The notes under the pieces are model-generated. The model saw only the letters and a list, made by a program, of their open reading frames with translations, ran no database searches and was not told where the DNA came from. Below are positions 6,559-14,604 of a DNA stretch of 36,352 nucleotides, piece after piece (positions within the stretch are counted from its first letter, which is position 1; each line of letters opens with the position of its first letter). The stretch lies in contig JAKEHU010000021.1 of assembly GCA_022614855.1 (NCBI GenBank), forward strand, positions 1 to 36,352, written 5' to 3'. Made by a program: the position numbers and the translations under genes. Source of the DNA: Chlamydiota bacterium (GTDB taxonomy: Bacteria > Chlamydiota > Chlamydiia > Chlamydiales > Rhabdochlamydiaceae).

Positions 6559-8172
6559 TTATTTGCTATTTTCAAAATAGGCCCATTTAAAATCTACACT
6601 TCCGAGAAAAGATAGGGCAATATCTTTGAGTTTTTCATTTTGCAGGTAGACCATTGTAAAGTGAAAAATAGGAATGATGGGCATCTGGTCCATGATAATT
6701 TTTTGACTTCGGGATAAAACTTTTAATCGCAAATCAGGATCAGTGATTTGTGCTGATTCATTAAGAAGCCTTACATAATCAGGATTTTCCCACGAAGTAT
6801 TATTTGAGCTTGAGTGGCTGTATTTAAACACTTCTAAAAAATTAATGGGATCGTTGAAATCAGCAAACCAGTTACTAGAAGCAAGCTGATAATCCTGTTT
6901 TGACAATCGATCAAAAAATACTTTTTTTTCTATCGACTCTAAATGAATGTAAATGCCAAATGCTTTTAACCATTGCTGCTGCAATGCTTGCGCAATCAAA
7001 TGATTTCTTTCTAGAGTAACATACGTTAACGTTATCTTTGGGAAGGTCTGCAGCGTAATTCCTCTTTCTTTTAATGCCTGGTTGAATAATCTTCTGGCTT
7101 CTTCTACATTTCCATCTTGAAAAGAAGGTTCCACATTCAATTTCATCGAAGGTGGAACAAAAGCTGTTGCAACAATTTGATTTCCCTGTGTTATATGGTC
7201 GACAATTTCCTTTCGATTGATTGCTAAAGCAAAGGCTTTTCGCATTAAAACATGATCAAAAGGAGGCTTTTCTACATTTGTTCGCAAAAAGTAGGTGCCA
7301 AGAGAGGGTTTAATTTGCAGATCTCCTTTTTCCTTGTAGTGGTTGATTGCATCAAGCGAAATTTGAGAGAGAGGAGATCCTGCCCAATCGAGCAGTCTTT
7401 TTTCAAACATTTTGAGCTCAGTCTCTTCTCTTACCATCACCATTTGAATTCCATCTAACTTTACAGATCCTGCATCCCAATACAAAAGATTTTTTTCCAC
7501 AATTAATTCGTATTGATGTTTCCACTCTTTAACATGGTAAGGGCCATTGCTAATGTAAAAATTGGTCGATTCTGCCCAATTTGGATGGATTTCATCATTC
7601 TTTTGATGTACTGGGAAAAAGATGGGAAAAGCAGTCAATTCTAAAAAATAAGAAATGGGATTTTCTAGTTCAACCTCTAAAGTCAGGAGATCTAGCGCTC
7701 GCACGCCGAGTTCTGAGGAATTTTTTTCTCCCAATTTGATCGATTTTCCATTTTTTATCACGTAGAGATAAAAGGCCTGGTCGGTAATGAATTTTGGATC
7801 TAATGCTTTTTTCCAAGCATAGACAAAATCTAAAGATGTTACAGGATCTCCATTTGACCAGCTTGTCTTTCGCAAATGAAATGTATATTTTTTGTGATCT
7901 TCGGAAATATCGACAGATCTAGCAAGGGCAAATTCAGGTTTATCATCTTTCCCTATCCTGGTTAACCCCTCAAAACACATTTTCATAATCACTATGGAAT
8001 TAAGATCGCGAGCTTTTCTCGGATCTAAACTATGTGGGTCTGAACCTAGATTAATCTTCAAAATTTTTGGCTCAATTTTTGCAAAAGAATCTCCTTTTTC
8101 TCTTGTAGATTTCTGACAGCCACAAAAGAAAAAACTAAGAGTGATTCCAAAAACAATAAAAAACCTTTGCAT
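6559..8172 (-). CDS. oppA: Oligopeptide ABC transporter substrate-binding lipoprotein (OppA family)
   Basis: A 537-residue extracytoplasmic solute-binding protein of family 5, the binding component of peptide or opine/nickel ABC importers. The N-terminus is a lipoprotein signal ending in CGC (Cys19). The family entry motif KILKINLGSDPHSLDPRKARD is quoted here in part as SDPHSLDPRKA. It is followed by MCFEGLTRIG, the SWSNGDPVTSLDFVYAWKKALD region, GPYHVKEWKHQYELIVEKN and RKAFALAINR. All are typical of OppA. GAGGAA lies about 7 bases before the ATG. The divergent NlpC/P60 gene starts 32 bp away, which suggests peptidoglycan peptide uptake; chlamydial OppA proteins have been linked to DAP-containing peptides. 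No permease or ATPase genes are in the window, so it may be an orphan binding protein using a shared transporter. Confidence 0.92.
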   Translation of the reverse strand: MQRFFIVFGITLSFFFCGCQKSTREKGDSFAKIEPKILKINLGSDPHSLDPRKARDLNSIVIMKMCFEGLTRIGKDDKPEFALARSVDISEDHKKYTFHLRKTSWSNGDPVTSLDFVYAWKKALDPKFITDQAFYLYVIKNGKSIKLGEKNSSELGVRALDLLTLEVELENPISYFLELTAFPIFFPVHQKNDEIHPNWAESTNFYISNGPYHVKEWKHQYELIVEKNLLYWDAGSVKLDGIQMVMVREETELKMFEKRLLDWAGSPLSQISLDAINHYKEKGDLQIKPSLGTYFLRTNVEKPPFDHVLMRKAFALAINRKEIVDHITQGNQIVATAFVPPSMKLNVEPSFQDGNVEEARRLFNQALKERGITLQTFPKITLTYVTLERNHLIAQALQQQWLKAFGIYIHLESIEKKVFFDRLSKQDYQLASSNWFADFNDPINFLEVFKYSHSSSNNTSWENPDYVRLLNESAQITDPDLRLKVLSRSQKIIMDQMPIIPIFHFTMVYLQNEKLKDIALSFLGSVDFKWAYFENSK

Positions 8173-8204
8173 AATTTCTTCCTCGCAAAAGAAAATATAT
8201 TTTC

Positions 8205-9002
8205 ATGGAATTCAATAGATTTGCAACAGCAAAAACCTATACCCCTATTTTAAATACTCCTAATTTCACACAAATTTTTGGAGGAAAAGATGGATCTACT
8301 CTTCCTCTCGATGAACAAGGGCTGCTGAGATGCATAGAAATGGTTGCATTCCCCAAGACAAAATTTCAATTGTTAAAAAATTGCGGCAATTTCATCTACC
8401 TGGCAACTACCAATGAATACCCTTCTCCTGTTTATATCGATTGTCGTTTTTTAACCCCTTGCTCTTCTCGTGAGCCAAAACGACATATCATTTTGCCATC
8501 CATTTCTGTCATTATTCGCGAGTTAGAGAAATTAATCGGCACTCCCTACATTTGGGGAGGCAATTACTACTTGGGCATTCCAGAGCTTGTAGATTTTTAT
8601 CCCCCAAAAAAGCAGTTAAATGAGGAAATTCTAAACATTTGGACTTTAAAAGGATTAGATTGTTCAGGTCTTCTCTATCAGGTGACCAATGGCTTTACTC
8701 CTCGAAATACATCGGAGCTTCTCTCTTTTGGAACATCGATCCCTATCTCAGGATTAGAGCCTAGGGAAATAGTCCCCTTGCTCCTTCCATTGGACATGAT
8801 CGTCTGGAAAGGACATATGATCCTGGTTCTGACCCCAAAGGAAACTATAGAGAGCTTAGCAACAAGTAAAAAGGTAATCCTCTCCAATTTGACTCAAAGG
8901 CTCAGCGAAGTAATAGAGATTCACAAGAAGACTCCCTCTGATGAGTGGAAAGATTCTACCTCTTTCATCATCAAAAGATGGCATCCTGATCGTTTATTTT
9001 GA
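8205..9002 (+). CDS. NlpC/P60 peptidoglycan endopeptidase
   Basis: A 265-residue cysteine peptidase of the NlpC/P60 family, which cuts D-Glu-mDAP bonds in peptidoglycan stem peptides. The catalytic domain runs from about residue 105: GTPYIWGGN, the nucleophile Cys153 in LKGLDCSGLLY, and the catalytic His204 in VWKGHMILVL. The first 100 residues may form an SH3-like substrate-gating domain. I see no signal peptide, so export is unclear; the protein may act on muropeptides in the cytoplasm or need another route. An insertion of about 25 residues (PELVDFYPPKKQLNEEIL region) separates the WGG motif from the Cys. The C. trachomatis NlpC/P60 protein (CT127, from memory) degrades peptidoglycan at division, and this looks like its counterpart. 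There is no strong ribosome-binding site. Confidence 0.88.
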   Translation: MEFNRFATAKTYTPILNTPNFTQIFGGKDGSTLPLDEQGLLRCIEMVAFPKTKFQLLKNCGNFIYLATTNEYPSPVYIDCRFLTPCSSREPKRHIILPSISVIIRELEKLIGTPYIWGGNYYLGIPELVDFYPPKKQLNEEILNIWTLKGLDCSGLLYQVTNGFTPRNTSELLSFGTSIPISGLEPREIVPLLLPLDMIVWKGHMILVLTPKETIESLATSKKVILSNLTQRLSEVIEIHKKTPSDEWKDSTSFIIKRWHPDRLF

Positions 9003-9007
9003 TTTAG

Positions 9008-9023
9008 AGACTGTTAACAGTCT
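9008..9023. terminator. 16 bp perfect palindrome after the NlpC/P60 gene
   Basis: AGACTGTTAACAGTCT begins six bases after the stop codon. As RNA it folds into a 6 bp stem with a TTAA loop followed by a short TTTAAAT, a weak terminator. It could instead be a protein-binding site for the MOMP gene downstream. Confidence 0.4.
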
Positions 9024-9077
9024 TTAAATAAAATGAAATTAATTTTGTTTAAATTTAATAATATTTAAAAAAAAATA

Positions 9078-9107
9078 TTGACTGAAAATTAAATTAACTT
9101 TTACATT
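9078..9107 (+). promoter_or_regulatory. Putative sigma-70-type promoter of the first MOMP-like gene
   Basis: TTGACT (9078-9083) and TACATT (9102-9107) are separated by 18 bases in a very AT-rich stretch (9024-9140) that could act as an UP element. The predicted leader is about 65 nt. Strong promoters are expected for a major porin, but nothing here proves the start site. Confidence 0.5.
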
Positions 9108-9140
9108 GAAATTAAAAGTAGAACAAAAATTAAATAAAAA

Positions 9141-9157
9141 GCGGCGCGAAACGCTGC
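9141..9157 (+). promoter_or_regulatory. 5'UTR hairpin before the first MOMP-like gene
   Basis: GCGGCG and CGCTGC pair (one G-U) around a CGAAA loop, the only GC-rich piece in the leader, ending 12 bases before the GGGAG ribosome-binding site. It may stabilise the mRNA 5' end or tune translation. The second MOMP gene has an unrelated hairpin in a similar place. Confidence 0.4.
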
Positions 9158-9178
9158 ATCAAACCTTTGGGAGTAAGT

Positions 9179-10384
9179 ATGAATTTGGATATGATAAAAT
9201 TATGGCCCGTAGCTGCCATATCCCTTGTTGCTTTTTCTACTGGCTTAAGCGCTGCAAAAAAATACAATGAAAAATGTCCCATCAAACCTATCGGCGGACC
9301 TGATTTCATTGTCAACCCTTCTGTAAGACCTCTTTCCAGCGACCCATGTTGCTGCGACTCAGGAGAATTTTACGTCACAGCATCAGCTTTTTACTGGAAC
9401 GCTCATCAGGATGGCATGGAATATGCAGTTTTAAATGAACGGGTAGATACCCAATATCAAGGAACATTATTCAAAGCGAAGTACATCAACCCCGACTTTA
9501 AATGGAGATGGGGTTTCAAAGTTGGTTTAGGGTATAACTCCACTCATGATGGCTGGGATGTAGAAGCTCTTTGGACCCATTATAAAGGAAAAGCTTCAAG
9601 ACATGATGATACAGCTAGCGCTCAAGGTACAACTTTACTACCACTATGGTCTGATTTTGCACCAGCAGTTGCAAATCCTGTAGGAGCAGTAGCAACACAA
9701 GGTATTTTGTTTGCTACCGATATTAAATCTAGTTGGAAACTCAAACTTGATATCGCTGATTTTGTCCTTGGTCGTCAATTTTGGACAAGCAAATATTTCA
9801 ACATGAGACCTTTCATTGGACTCAGAGCTGCTTGGATCCGTCAAGATTTTGAAATCGAACACAGAGGTGGAAGTTGGAGCGGTACTTTTAACCAAGGTAA
9901 CGTATTCAATAATGAGGTTGAACTAGATAATGATTACAAGGGCGTGGGAGTTCGAGGCGGACTTGATGGCGCTTGGAATTTTAACAAATCGTGGGGACTT
10001 TTTGGAAGTCTTGCAGCATCTATTCTTTATGGAAGATTTGATATTGACCATGAAGAAGAAAATCGATTTGCCAATGCTCCATTCAATAAAGTAAAAATTC
10101 TCGATACAAGTGATAGTTTTAGAGCCCCAAGAGCAATTCTCGACCTATTCATTGGCATTCAATACACTACTATCTTCAATGATCGGTATGGCTTTATCGC
10201 CACTTTAGGATGGGAACACCACCACTTCTTCAACCAAAACCAGATGTGGAGAGTTGTGAGAATTGGGGATGCATCAACAACTGCGGGTGCAGTTACTGAT
10301 CAATTCGGCGAAAACGTATTTGATCAAAGACGTGGAGATTTAAGTACTCAGGGTTGGACACTTTCACTTCTAGTCACATTCTAA
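9179..10384 (+). CDS. MOMP-like outer membrane porin 1
   Basis: A 401-residue outer membrane beta-barrel of the kind expanded in environmental chlamydiae (MOMP-like). A signal peptide runs to about residue 26 (VAAISLVAFSTGLSA). The mature N-terminus has a lone Cys (EKCP) and a CCC triplet in SDPCCCDSGEFYV; no cysteine is visible in the rest. The barrel shows alternating aromatic strands such as FYVTASAFYWNAHQDGMEYA, FKWRWGFKVGLGYNS and DVEALWTHYKGKAS, and ends in LSLLVTF with the C-terminal Phe expected for BAM-dependent insertion. The start is the ATG at 9179, preceded by GGGAG; an in-frame TTG at 9167 is part of the leader. A paralogue of identical length follows at 10607. Expected role: structural porin and diffusion channel. 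Confidence 0.88.
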   Translation: MNLDMIKLWPVAAISLVAFSTGLSAAKKYNEKCPIKPIGGPDFIVNPSVRPLSSDPCCCDSGEFYVTASAFYWNAHQDGMEYAVLNERVDTQYQGTLFKAKYINPDFKWRWGFKVGLGYNSTHDGWDVEALWTHYKGKASRHDDTASAQGTTLLPLWSDFAPAVANPVGAVATQGILFATDIKSSWKLKLDIADFVLGRQFWTSKYFNMRPFIGLRAAWIRQDFEIEHRGGSWSGTFNQGNVFNNEVELDNDYKGVGVRGGLDGAWNFNKSWGLFGSLAASILYGRFDIDHEEENRFANAPFNKVKILDTSDSFRAPRAILDLFIGIQYTTIFNDRYGFIATLGWEHHHFFNQNQMWRVVRIGDASTTAGAVTDQFGENVFDQRRGDLSTQGWTLSLLVTF

Positions 10385-10397
10385 CCAATCTATCAGA

Positions 10398-10432
10398 AAC
10401 CGGGTTTACAGTGATAAATCCGGTTCTACTTT
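10398..10432 (+). terminator. Terminator after MOMP-like gene 1
   Basis: AACCGGGTTTA (10398-10408) and TAAATCCGGTT (10415-10425) form an 11 bp stem with one G-U pair and a CAGTGA loop, followed by a short pyrimidine tract (CTACTTTCC). This is a plausible intrinsic terminator with a weak U-run. Confidence 0.6.
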
Positions 10433-10478
10433 CCTAGGGAAACTTTCTGTTTCCACAACCACTTTCGTTTCTTTTGGT

Positions 10479-10506
10479 TGTGTAAATAATTATTTTATGC
10501 TACATC
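10479..10506 (+). promoter_or_regulatory. Putative promoter of MOMP-like gene 2
   Basis: TTGTGT (10479-10484), a 16-base AT-rich spacer ending in an extended TGC, then TACATC (10501-10506). The -10 is of the same TACAT type as that proposed for MOMP 1. The leader would be about 95 nt. An 8 bp hairpin (CACAACCA, 10454-10461, with TGGTTGTG, 10475-10482) overlaps the -35 element. Confidence 0.4.
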
Positions 10507-10531
10507 GAAAATTTAAAGAGAGACATCTATG

Positions 10532-10565
10532 GGCTATAGCCTAAGAAGCTGCCTTAAAAGCTTCT
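10532..10565 (+). promoter_or_regulatory. 5'UTR palindromes before MOMP-like gene 2
   Basis: GGCTATAGCC (10532-10541) is a perfect 10 bp palindrome. Just after it, AGAAGC (10544-10549) pairs with GCTTCT (10560-10565). Both lie between the putative promoter and the GGGAG ribosome-binding site, so they would be in the mRNA leader. Confidence 0.4.
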
Positions 10566-10606
10566 AAGATGTCATAAATTTGCTTTTTAAAACCCTGGGA
10601 GTAAAT

Positions 10607-11812
10607 ATGAATCAAGATATAAAAAAGATATGGCCTTTAGCCGCTATATCTATTGTTGTAGCTTCATCAACAATGAGTGCTGCAAGAAAAAGTCACGAAC
10701 AATGCCCTCCAAGAGCGATCGATGGGCCAAATCAAATGGTCAACCCACCCGTAAGACCTTATACTAGCGATCCATGCTGCTGTGAGGCGGGAGAAGTGTA
10801 CCTTACAGCATCTGCTCTTTATTGGAACACCCATCAAGATGGGATGGAGTATGCAGTTTTAAATGAACGAGCAGATACCCAATATCAAGGGCTCGTTGTC
10901 AACGCAAAATACCTCAACCCTGATTTTAAATGGAGATGGGGCTGGAAAGTGGGCATTGGTTATAATTCAACACATGATGGCTGGAATATGGAAGCCATTT
11001 GGACTCATTATAAAGGAAGAGCTTCAAGACATGATGATACTGGTGGTTCTTCAAGCACTACTCTCCTTCCACTCTGGTCTGCTTTTGCACCTGCAGTTGC
11101 AAATCCAGTTGGTGCAGTAGCAACACAGGGTATTTTGTTTGCTACAGATATTGAAGCTAGCTGGAAATTGAGACTTGACATTGCCGATTTCACTTTGGGA
11201 CGTCAATTCTGGACTAGCAAATTTTTCAATATGAAACCTTTCATTGGAATTAGAGCTGCTTGGATTCGCCAAGATTTTGAAATTGAACACAAAGGGGGAA
11301 GCTGGGGCGCCACCTTTAACCAAGGTAACGTATTTAATAATGAAGTTGATCTAGACAATCATTACAAAGGAGTTGGTGTTCGTGCGGGGATCGACAGTAG
11401 CTGGAATTTCACAAAAGCATGGTCGCTTTTTGGAAATTTTGCTCTTTCCATTCTCTATGGAAGATTCGATATCGAACATGACGAAAGAAATTTTTTCGCA
11501 AATGCTCCATTCAATAGAAACAAAATTCACGAGACAAGTGACGGCTTTAGAGCTTCTAAAGCAATCCTCGACCTCATGATTGGAATCCAGTATGTCACTG
11601 TATTTTCCGATTACCGAGCTTTCATGGTAAGCTTAGGATGGGAACACCACCTATTCTTCAACCAAAACCAGTTGTGGAGAGTTGTGAGAATTGGAGATGC
11701 ATCAACAACTGCGGGTGCAGTTACTGATCAATTCGGCGAAAACGTATTCCATCAAAGACGTGGAGATTTAAGTACACAAGGTTGGACTTTAACCGCAACT
11801 TACGTCTTCTAA
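10607..11812 (+). CDS. MOMP-like outer membrane porin 2
   Basis: A 401-residue paralogue of the preceding gene, colinear along its whole length: signal peptide, EQCP, the CCC triplet in SDPCCCEAGEVYL, the same strand pattern, and a C-terminal Phe (TLTATYVF). The four cysteines are at the same places and none appears in the barrel. Differences are spread along the protein (for example FFANAPFNRNK against RFANAPFNKVK), but a segment near the 3' end is almost identical in DNA. GGGAG precedes the ATG at 10607. Each copy has its own promoter-like sequence and terminator, so they can be expressed separately. Alternative porins with different loops are a likely reason for keeping both; substrate selectivity cannot be read from the sequence. 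Confidence 0.88.
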   Translation: MNQDIKKIWPLAAISIVVASSTMSAARKSHEQCPPRAIDGPNQMVNPPVRPYTSDPCCCEAGEVYLTASALYWNTHQDGMEYAVLNERADTQYQGLVVNAKYLNPDFKWRWGWKVGIGYNSTHDGWNMEAIWTHYKGRASRHDDTGGSSSTTLLPLWSAFAPAVANPVGAVATQGILFATDIEASWKLRLDIADFTLGRQFWTSKFFNMKPFIGIRAAWIRQDFEIEHKGGSWGATFNQGNVFNNEVDLDNHYKGVGVRAGIDSSWNFTKAWSLFGNFALSILYGRFDIEHDERNFFANAPFNRNKIHETSDGFRASKAILDLMIGIQYVTVFSDYRAFMVSLGWEHHLFFNQNQLWRVVRIGDASTTAGAVTDQFGENVFHQRRGDLSTQGWTLTATYVF

Positions 11813-11827
11813 TTGCTTTCAATTTAG

Positions 11828-11860
11828 CTGGGTCTACAAAGATGTAGATCCAGTTTTTTT
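11828..11860 (+). terminator. Strong intrinsic terminator after MOMP-like gene 2
   Basis: CTGGGTCTACA and TGTAGATCCAG form an 11 bp stem with one G-U pair and an AAGA loop, followed directly by seven T's. This is the clearest rho-independent terminator in the window. Confidence 0.85.
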
Positions 11861-11932
11861 AAAGTCTAAAGTATAAAGGCTGAAGGCTAAATTTAGAGAA
11901 TTTACTTTTTTAGCCTTTAGCTTTTAGACTTT
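11861..11932. repeat. Inverted array of 7-mer AAAGNCT repeats
   Basis: The left arm reads as tandem heptamers AAAGTCT, AAAGTAT, AAAGGCT, GAAGGCT (11861-11888). The right arm (11908-11932), read on the other strand, gives AAAGTCT, AAAAGCT, AAAGGCT. The arms could pair over about 21 bp with one heptamer bulged. The array lies between the two converging genes and may stop transcription from the minus strand. Confidence 0.7.
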
Positions 11933-11937
11933 TGCCT

Positions 11938-14604
11938 TTATTTTCTAAATTCATCGATGAGATTTGCAACAAGACAGCTCCAAGATTGATGGCTTGCACC
12001 AAGTCCTTTTCCTGTTTCTGGATTGTAATATTCATGGAAAAGTAGAAATTCAGACCAGTTTTCATCTTCATGAAAGGGAAAATCCTCTCCAAAAACCGGT
12101 CTTTTTCCCCTATTTTTTCTAAAAATCGAGATGATTCGATCGGCATAGGAGTTAGCAATCTGGGAGAGGGTGGCCGTTTCTTCATCTCCAATCTGAATTT
12201 GAATCCGGTCCTCAAAAGCTTGACTAAACTTTTTTAAAGCTTGAATTAACAAAAATGTGGTTGGAATCCAGACAGGTCCTCTCCAATTTGAGTTTCCTCC
12301 CTTTATCTTTTCTAGAGACTCATTTGGCTCATACTTCACTTGGTTGTTTTCAAACGAAAAGGGGGTTTTTTCATGAAAGCGAGAAAGACTCCTGAGGCCA
12401 AAAGCTCCTCTAAATTCTTTAGGATCCCAAAGGTATTGAACTACTCTTTTCAACTGATCTTCATTCATAAGAGCAAGGACATAATACTTCTCCTTATTTT
12501 TAAAAGTGGTGAGGATGCATGGATCGACAAGATCTTTTCTATTCTGCAAAAACCAGATAAAATTTTTCTTAAATTCTGGGAATTGATCGATCCTCTTTTC
12601 ACTTAAAATTTCCACAGCGTAAAGGGGAATTAACCCCACCAGAGATCTCACACGAAATTCTTTGAAACTCCCATTTGGATACCCCAAAACATCGTAAAAA
12701 AATCCATCCTCCTCATTCCACATTTCAAAGTTTTGATTTCCCCTCTTTTTCATGGCATGTGCAATGTAGACATAGTGTTCAAAAAATTTGGTCGCAAGGG
12801 ATTCATAAACCCGATCTTTTTCCGCAAGTTCCAGGGCAATTGTCATTAAATTTAGACAAAACATCGCCATCCAGCCTGTACCATCCGATTGCTCCAAAAT
12901 GACATTGCCTGGTAGCCTCTTCGATCTATCGATGACGGTGATATTGTCGAGGCCTAAAAAACCCCCTTCAAAGACATTATTCCCTAAATTATCTACCCGA
13001 TTGACCCACCAGGCAAAGTTGATTAAGAGTTTATGAAAACACTTTTCAAGAAAGACTCTATCAGCTTTTCCAAGCTGATTTTTTTCTCTGAGATAAAGAT
13101 TCAAAGCAGCCCAAGCTTGGACTGGAGGATTTAAATCGGAAAACTCCCATTCATATGCTGGAATTTGTCCATTGGGATGTTGAAATTGGTCAAAAAGAAG
13201 AAGCCACAACTGCTCTTTGGCATACTCAATATCAACAAGAGAGTAGGTCAGACAGTGAAAAGCTAAATCCCATGAAGCAAACCAGGGATATTCCCATTTA
13301 TCAGGCATGAGCAAGACGCGCATGGAATTGAGATGTTTCCAATGAACATTGCGAAGATAGTTTCTAGAATTCGGAGGGGGAAAGTTAGGATTATCCCCTT
13401 TTAGCCAAACATTGACATCATAAAGGTAAATTTGCTTATTCCAAATAAGCGTTGCTAAAGCCTGCCTTTGAATATTTTTTTCCTCATTTGTTGCCTTCTT
13501 TGGATGAATTGCAGAAAAAAATCGATCCGCTTCCTCTTTTCTTTTATCGATTATTTTTTCAACCTCTTTTAGGGGTTTTGCGATCTTCTTATTTGAAAAT
13601 CGAAAAAATTTTTTCACAGATCCATGAGGTGGAATATCTCTTAAGAAGTAGGTTAAACATGCTTTAGTTCCCTCTTCTTTGGGGTTACATCGATTTTCTC
13701 CATGGATAATTTTTCGATGAAACCCATCTTTATAAAACTTGTTCCTTTCGCTTCCATTGGTCTCATTTTCAGTAAACATCCATTCTCCATCTGACTCTCC
13801 ATAGAGAAACTGTTTTCCCAATCGGTATTCAAAGGAAAGATTTTTAGGAGAAGGGGCCTTAGTATCATCAGAAGTAATAGAGATCCAACTTTTTGTTTTC
13901 TCTCCTTTTTGAATCATGGGTTTGGAAATGTTGTTAAACCAGGACCACTGGTTGCGAAACCAGAGTTGCATCAATAAATGTAAAGAGGCTGGATCTTTAC
14001 TTCGATTAAAGATTTCTATTTTGATACAGAGATCTTCGGGATCATTTTTTGCATATTCGATAAAAATATCGAAATAGCGTCCTTCCTGAAACACTCCTGT
14101 ATCCATCAATTCATATTCTCTTTGATCGATTCTTCTCTTGTGATTTTCTTCGACCAGTTTTTGATAGGGAAACGGGTCTTGAGGGTATTTGTATAGATAT
14201 TTCATGTAGGAATGGGTGGGTGTTGCATCGATCTGGTAGGAATATTCCTTCACATCTTCCCCATGATTTCCCTCATGAGAGTTAAGCCCAAATAGCCGCT
14301 CTTTTAATATCGGATCTATTCCATTCCAAAAGGCGGGTGCTAAAACAAGAACTTGGTAGCGATCAGACCAGCCGCAAATTGCATCTTCTCCCCACCTGTA
14401 TGCTTTTGCAGCGGCCAAATCATGGGGAAAATAGGACCACGAATCGCCATTTGCGCTATAATCTTCTCTAACCGTTCCCCAAGCTCTTTCAGAAACATAT
14501 GGTCCCCATTTTTGCCACCTTGGAACAAGATCTTCTTTTCCTTCAGCAAGCCTATGAGATTCTTCAGAAATTCTCTTTGCTTCTTTAGATCTTTTTTCTA
14601 GCAT
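11938..14604 (-). CDS. GH63-family glycoside hydrolase, copy 1
   Basis: An 888-residue protein of the long bacterial GH63 group, relatives of mannosyl-oligosaccharide glucosidase. The N-terminal signature is WGPYVSERAWGTVREDYS, then FPHDLAAAKAYRWGEDAICG and GLNSHEGNHGEDVKEY. In the C-terminal (alpha/alpha)6 barrel the proposed acid is Asp at about 446 in SWDLAFHC, the proposed base Glu at about 858 in HEYYNPETG, with NWRGPVW and GLGASHQSW nearby. It probably inverts and releases glucose from an alpha-glucoside; the substrate is unknown. There is no signal peptide, so it should be cytoplasmic. I prefer the ATG at 14604, which has GGGAG upstream and overlaps glk by 20 bp. The frame opens earlier (14637) without a ribosome-binding site. 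Coupling to glk suggests freed glucose is phosphorylated at once. Confidence 0.88.
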   Translation of the reverse strand: MLEKRSKEAKRISEESHRLAEGKEDLVPRWQKWGPYVSERAWGTVREDYSANGDSWSYFPHDLAAAKAYRWGEDAICGWSDRYQVLVLAPAFWNGIDPILKERLFGLNSHEGNHGEDVKEYSYQIDATPTHSYMKYLYKYPQDPFPYQKLVEENHKRRIDQREYELMDTGVFQEGRYFDIFIEYAKNDPEDLCIKIEIFNRSKDPASLHLLMQLWFRNQWSWFNNISKPMIQKGEKTKSWISITSDDTKAPSPKNLSFEYRLGKQFLYGESDGEWMFTENETNGSERNKFYKDGFHRKIIHGENRCNPKEEGTKACLTYFLRDIPPHGSVKKFFRFSNKKIAKPLKEVEKIIDKRKEEADRFFSAIHPKKATNEEKNIQRQALATLIWNKQIYLYDVNVWLKGDNPNFPPPNSRNYLRNVHWKHLNSMRVLLMPDKWEYPWFASWDLAFHCLTYSLVDIEYAKEQLWLLLFDQFQHPNGQIPAYEWEFSDLNPPVQAWAALNLYLREKNQLGKADRVFLEKCFHKLLINFAWWVNRVDNLGNNVFEGGFLGLDNITVIDRSKRLPGNVILEQSDGTGWMAMFCLNLMTIALELAEKDRVYESLATKFFEHYVYIAHAMKKRGNQNFEMWNEEDGFFYDVLGYPNGSFKEFRVRSLVGLIPLYAVEILSEKRIDQFPEFKKNFIWFLQNRKDLVDPCILTTFKNKEKYYVLALMNEDQLKRVVQYLWDPKEFRGAFGLRSLSRFHEKTPFSFENNQVKYEPNESLEKIKGGNSNWRGPVWIPTTFLLIQALKKFSQAFEDRIQIQIGDEETATLSQIANSYADRIISIFRKNRGKRPVFGEDFPFHEDENWSEFLLFHEYYNPETGKGLGASHQSWSCLVANLIDEFRK

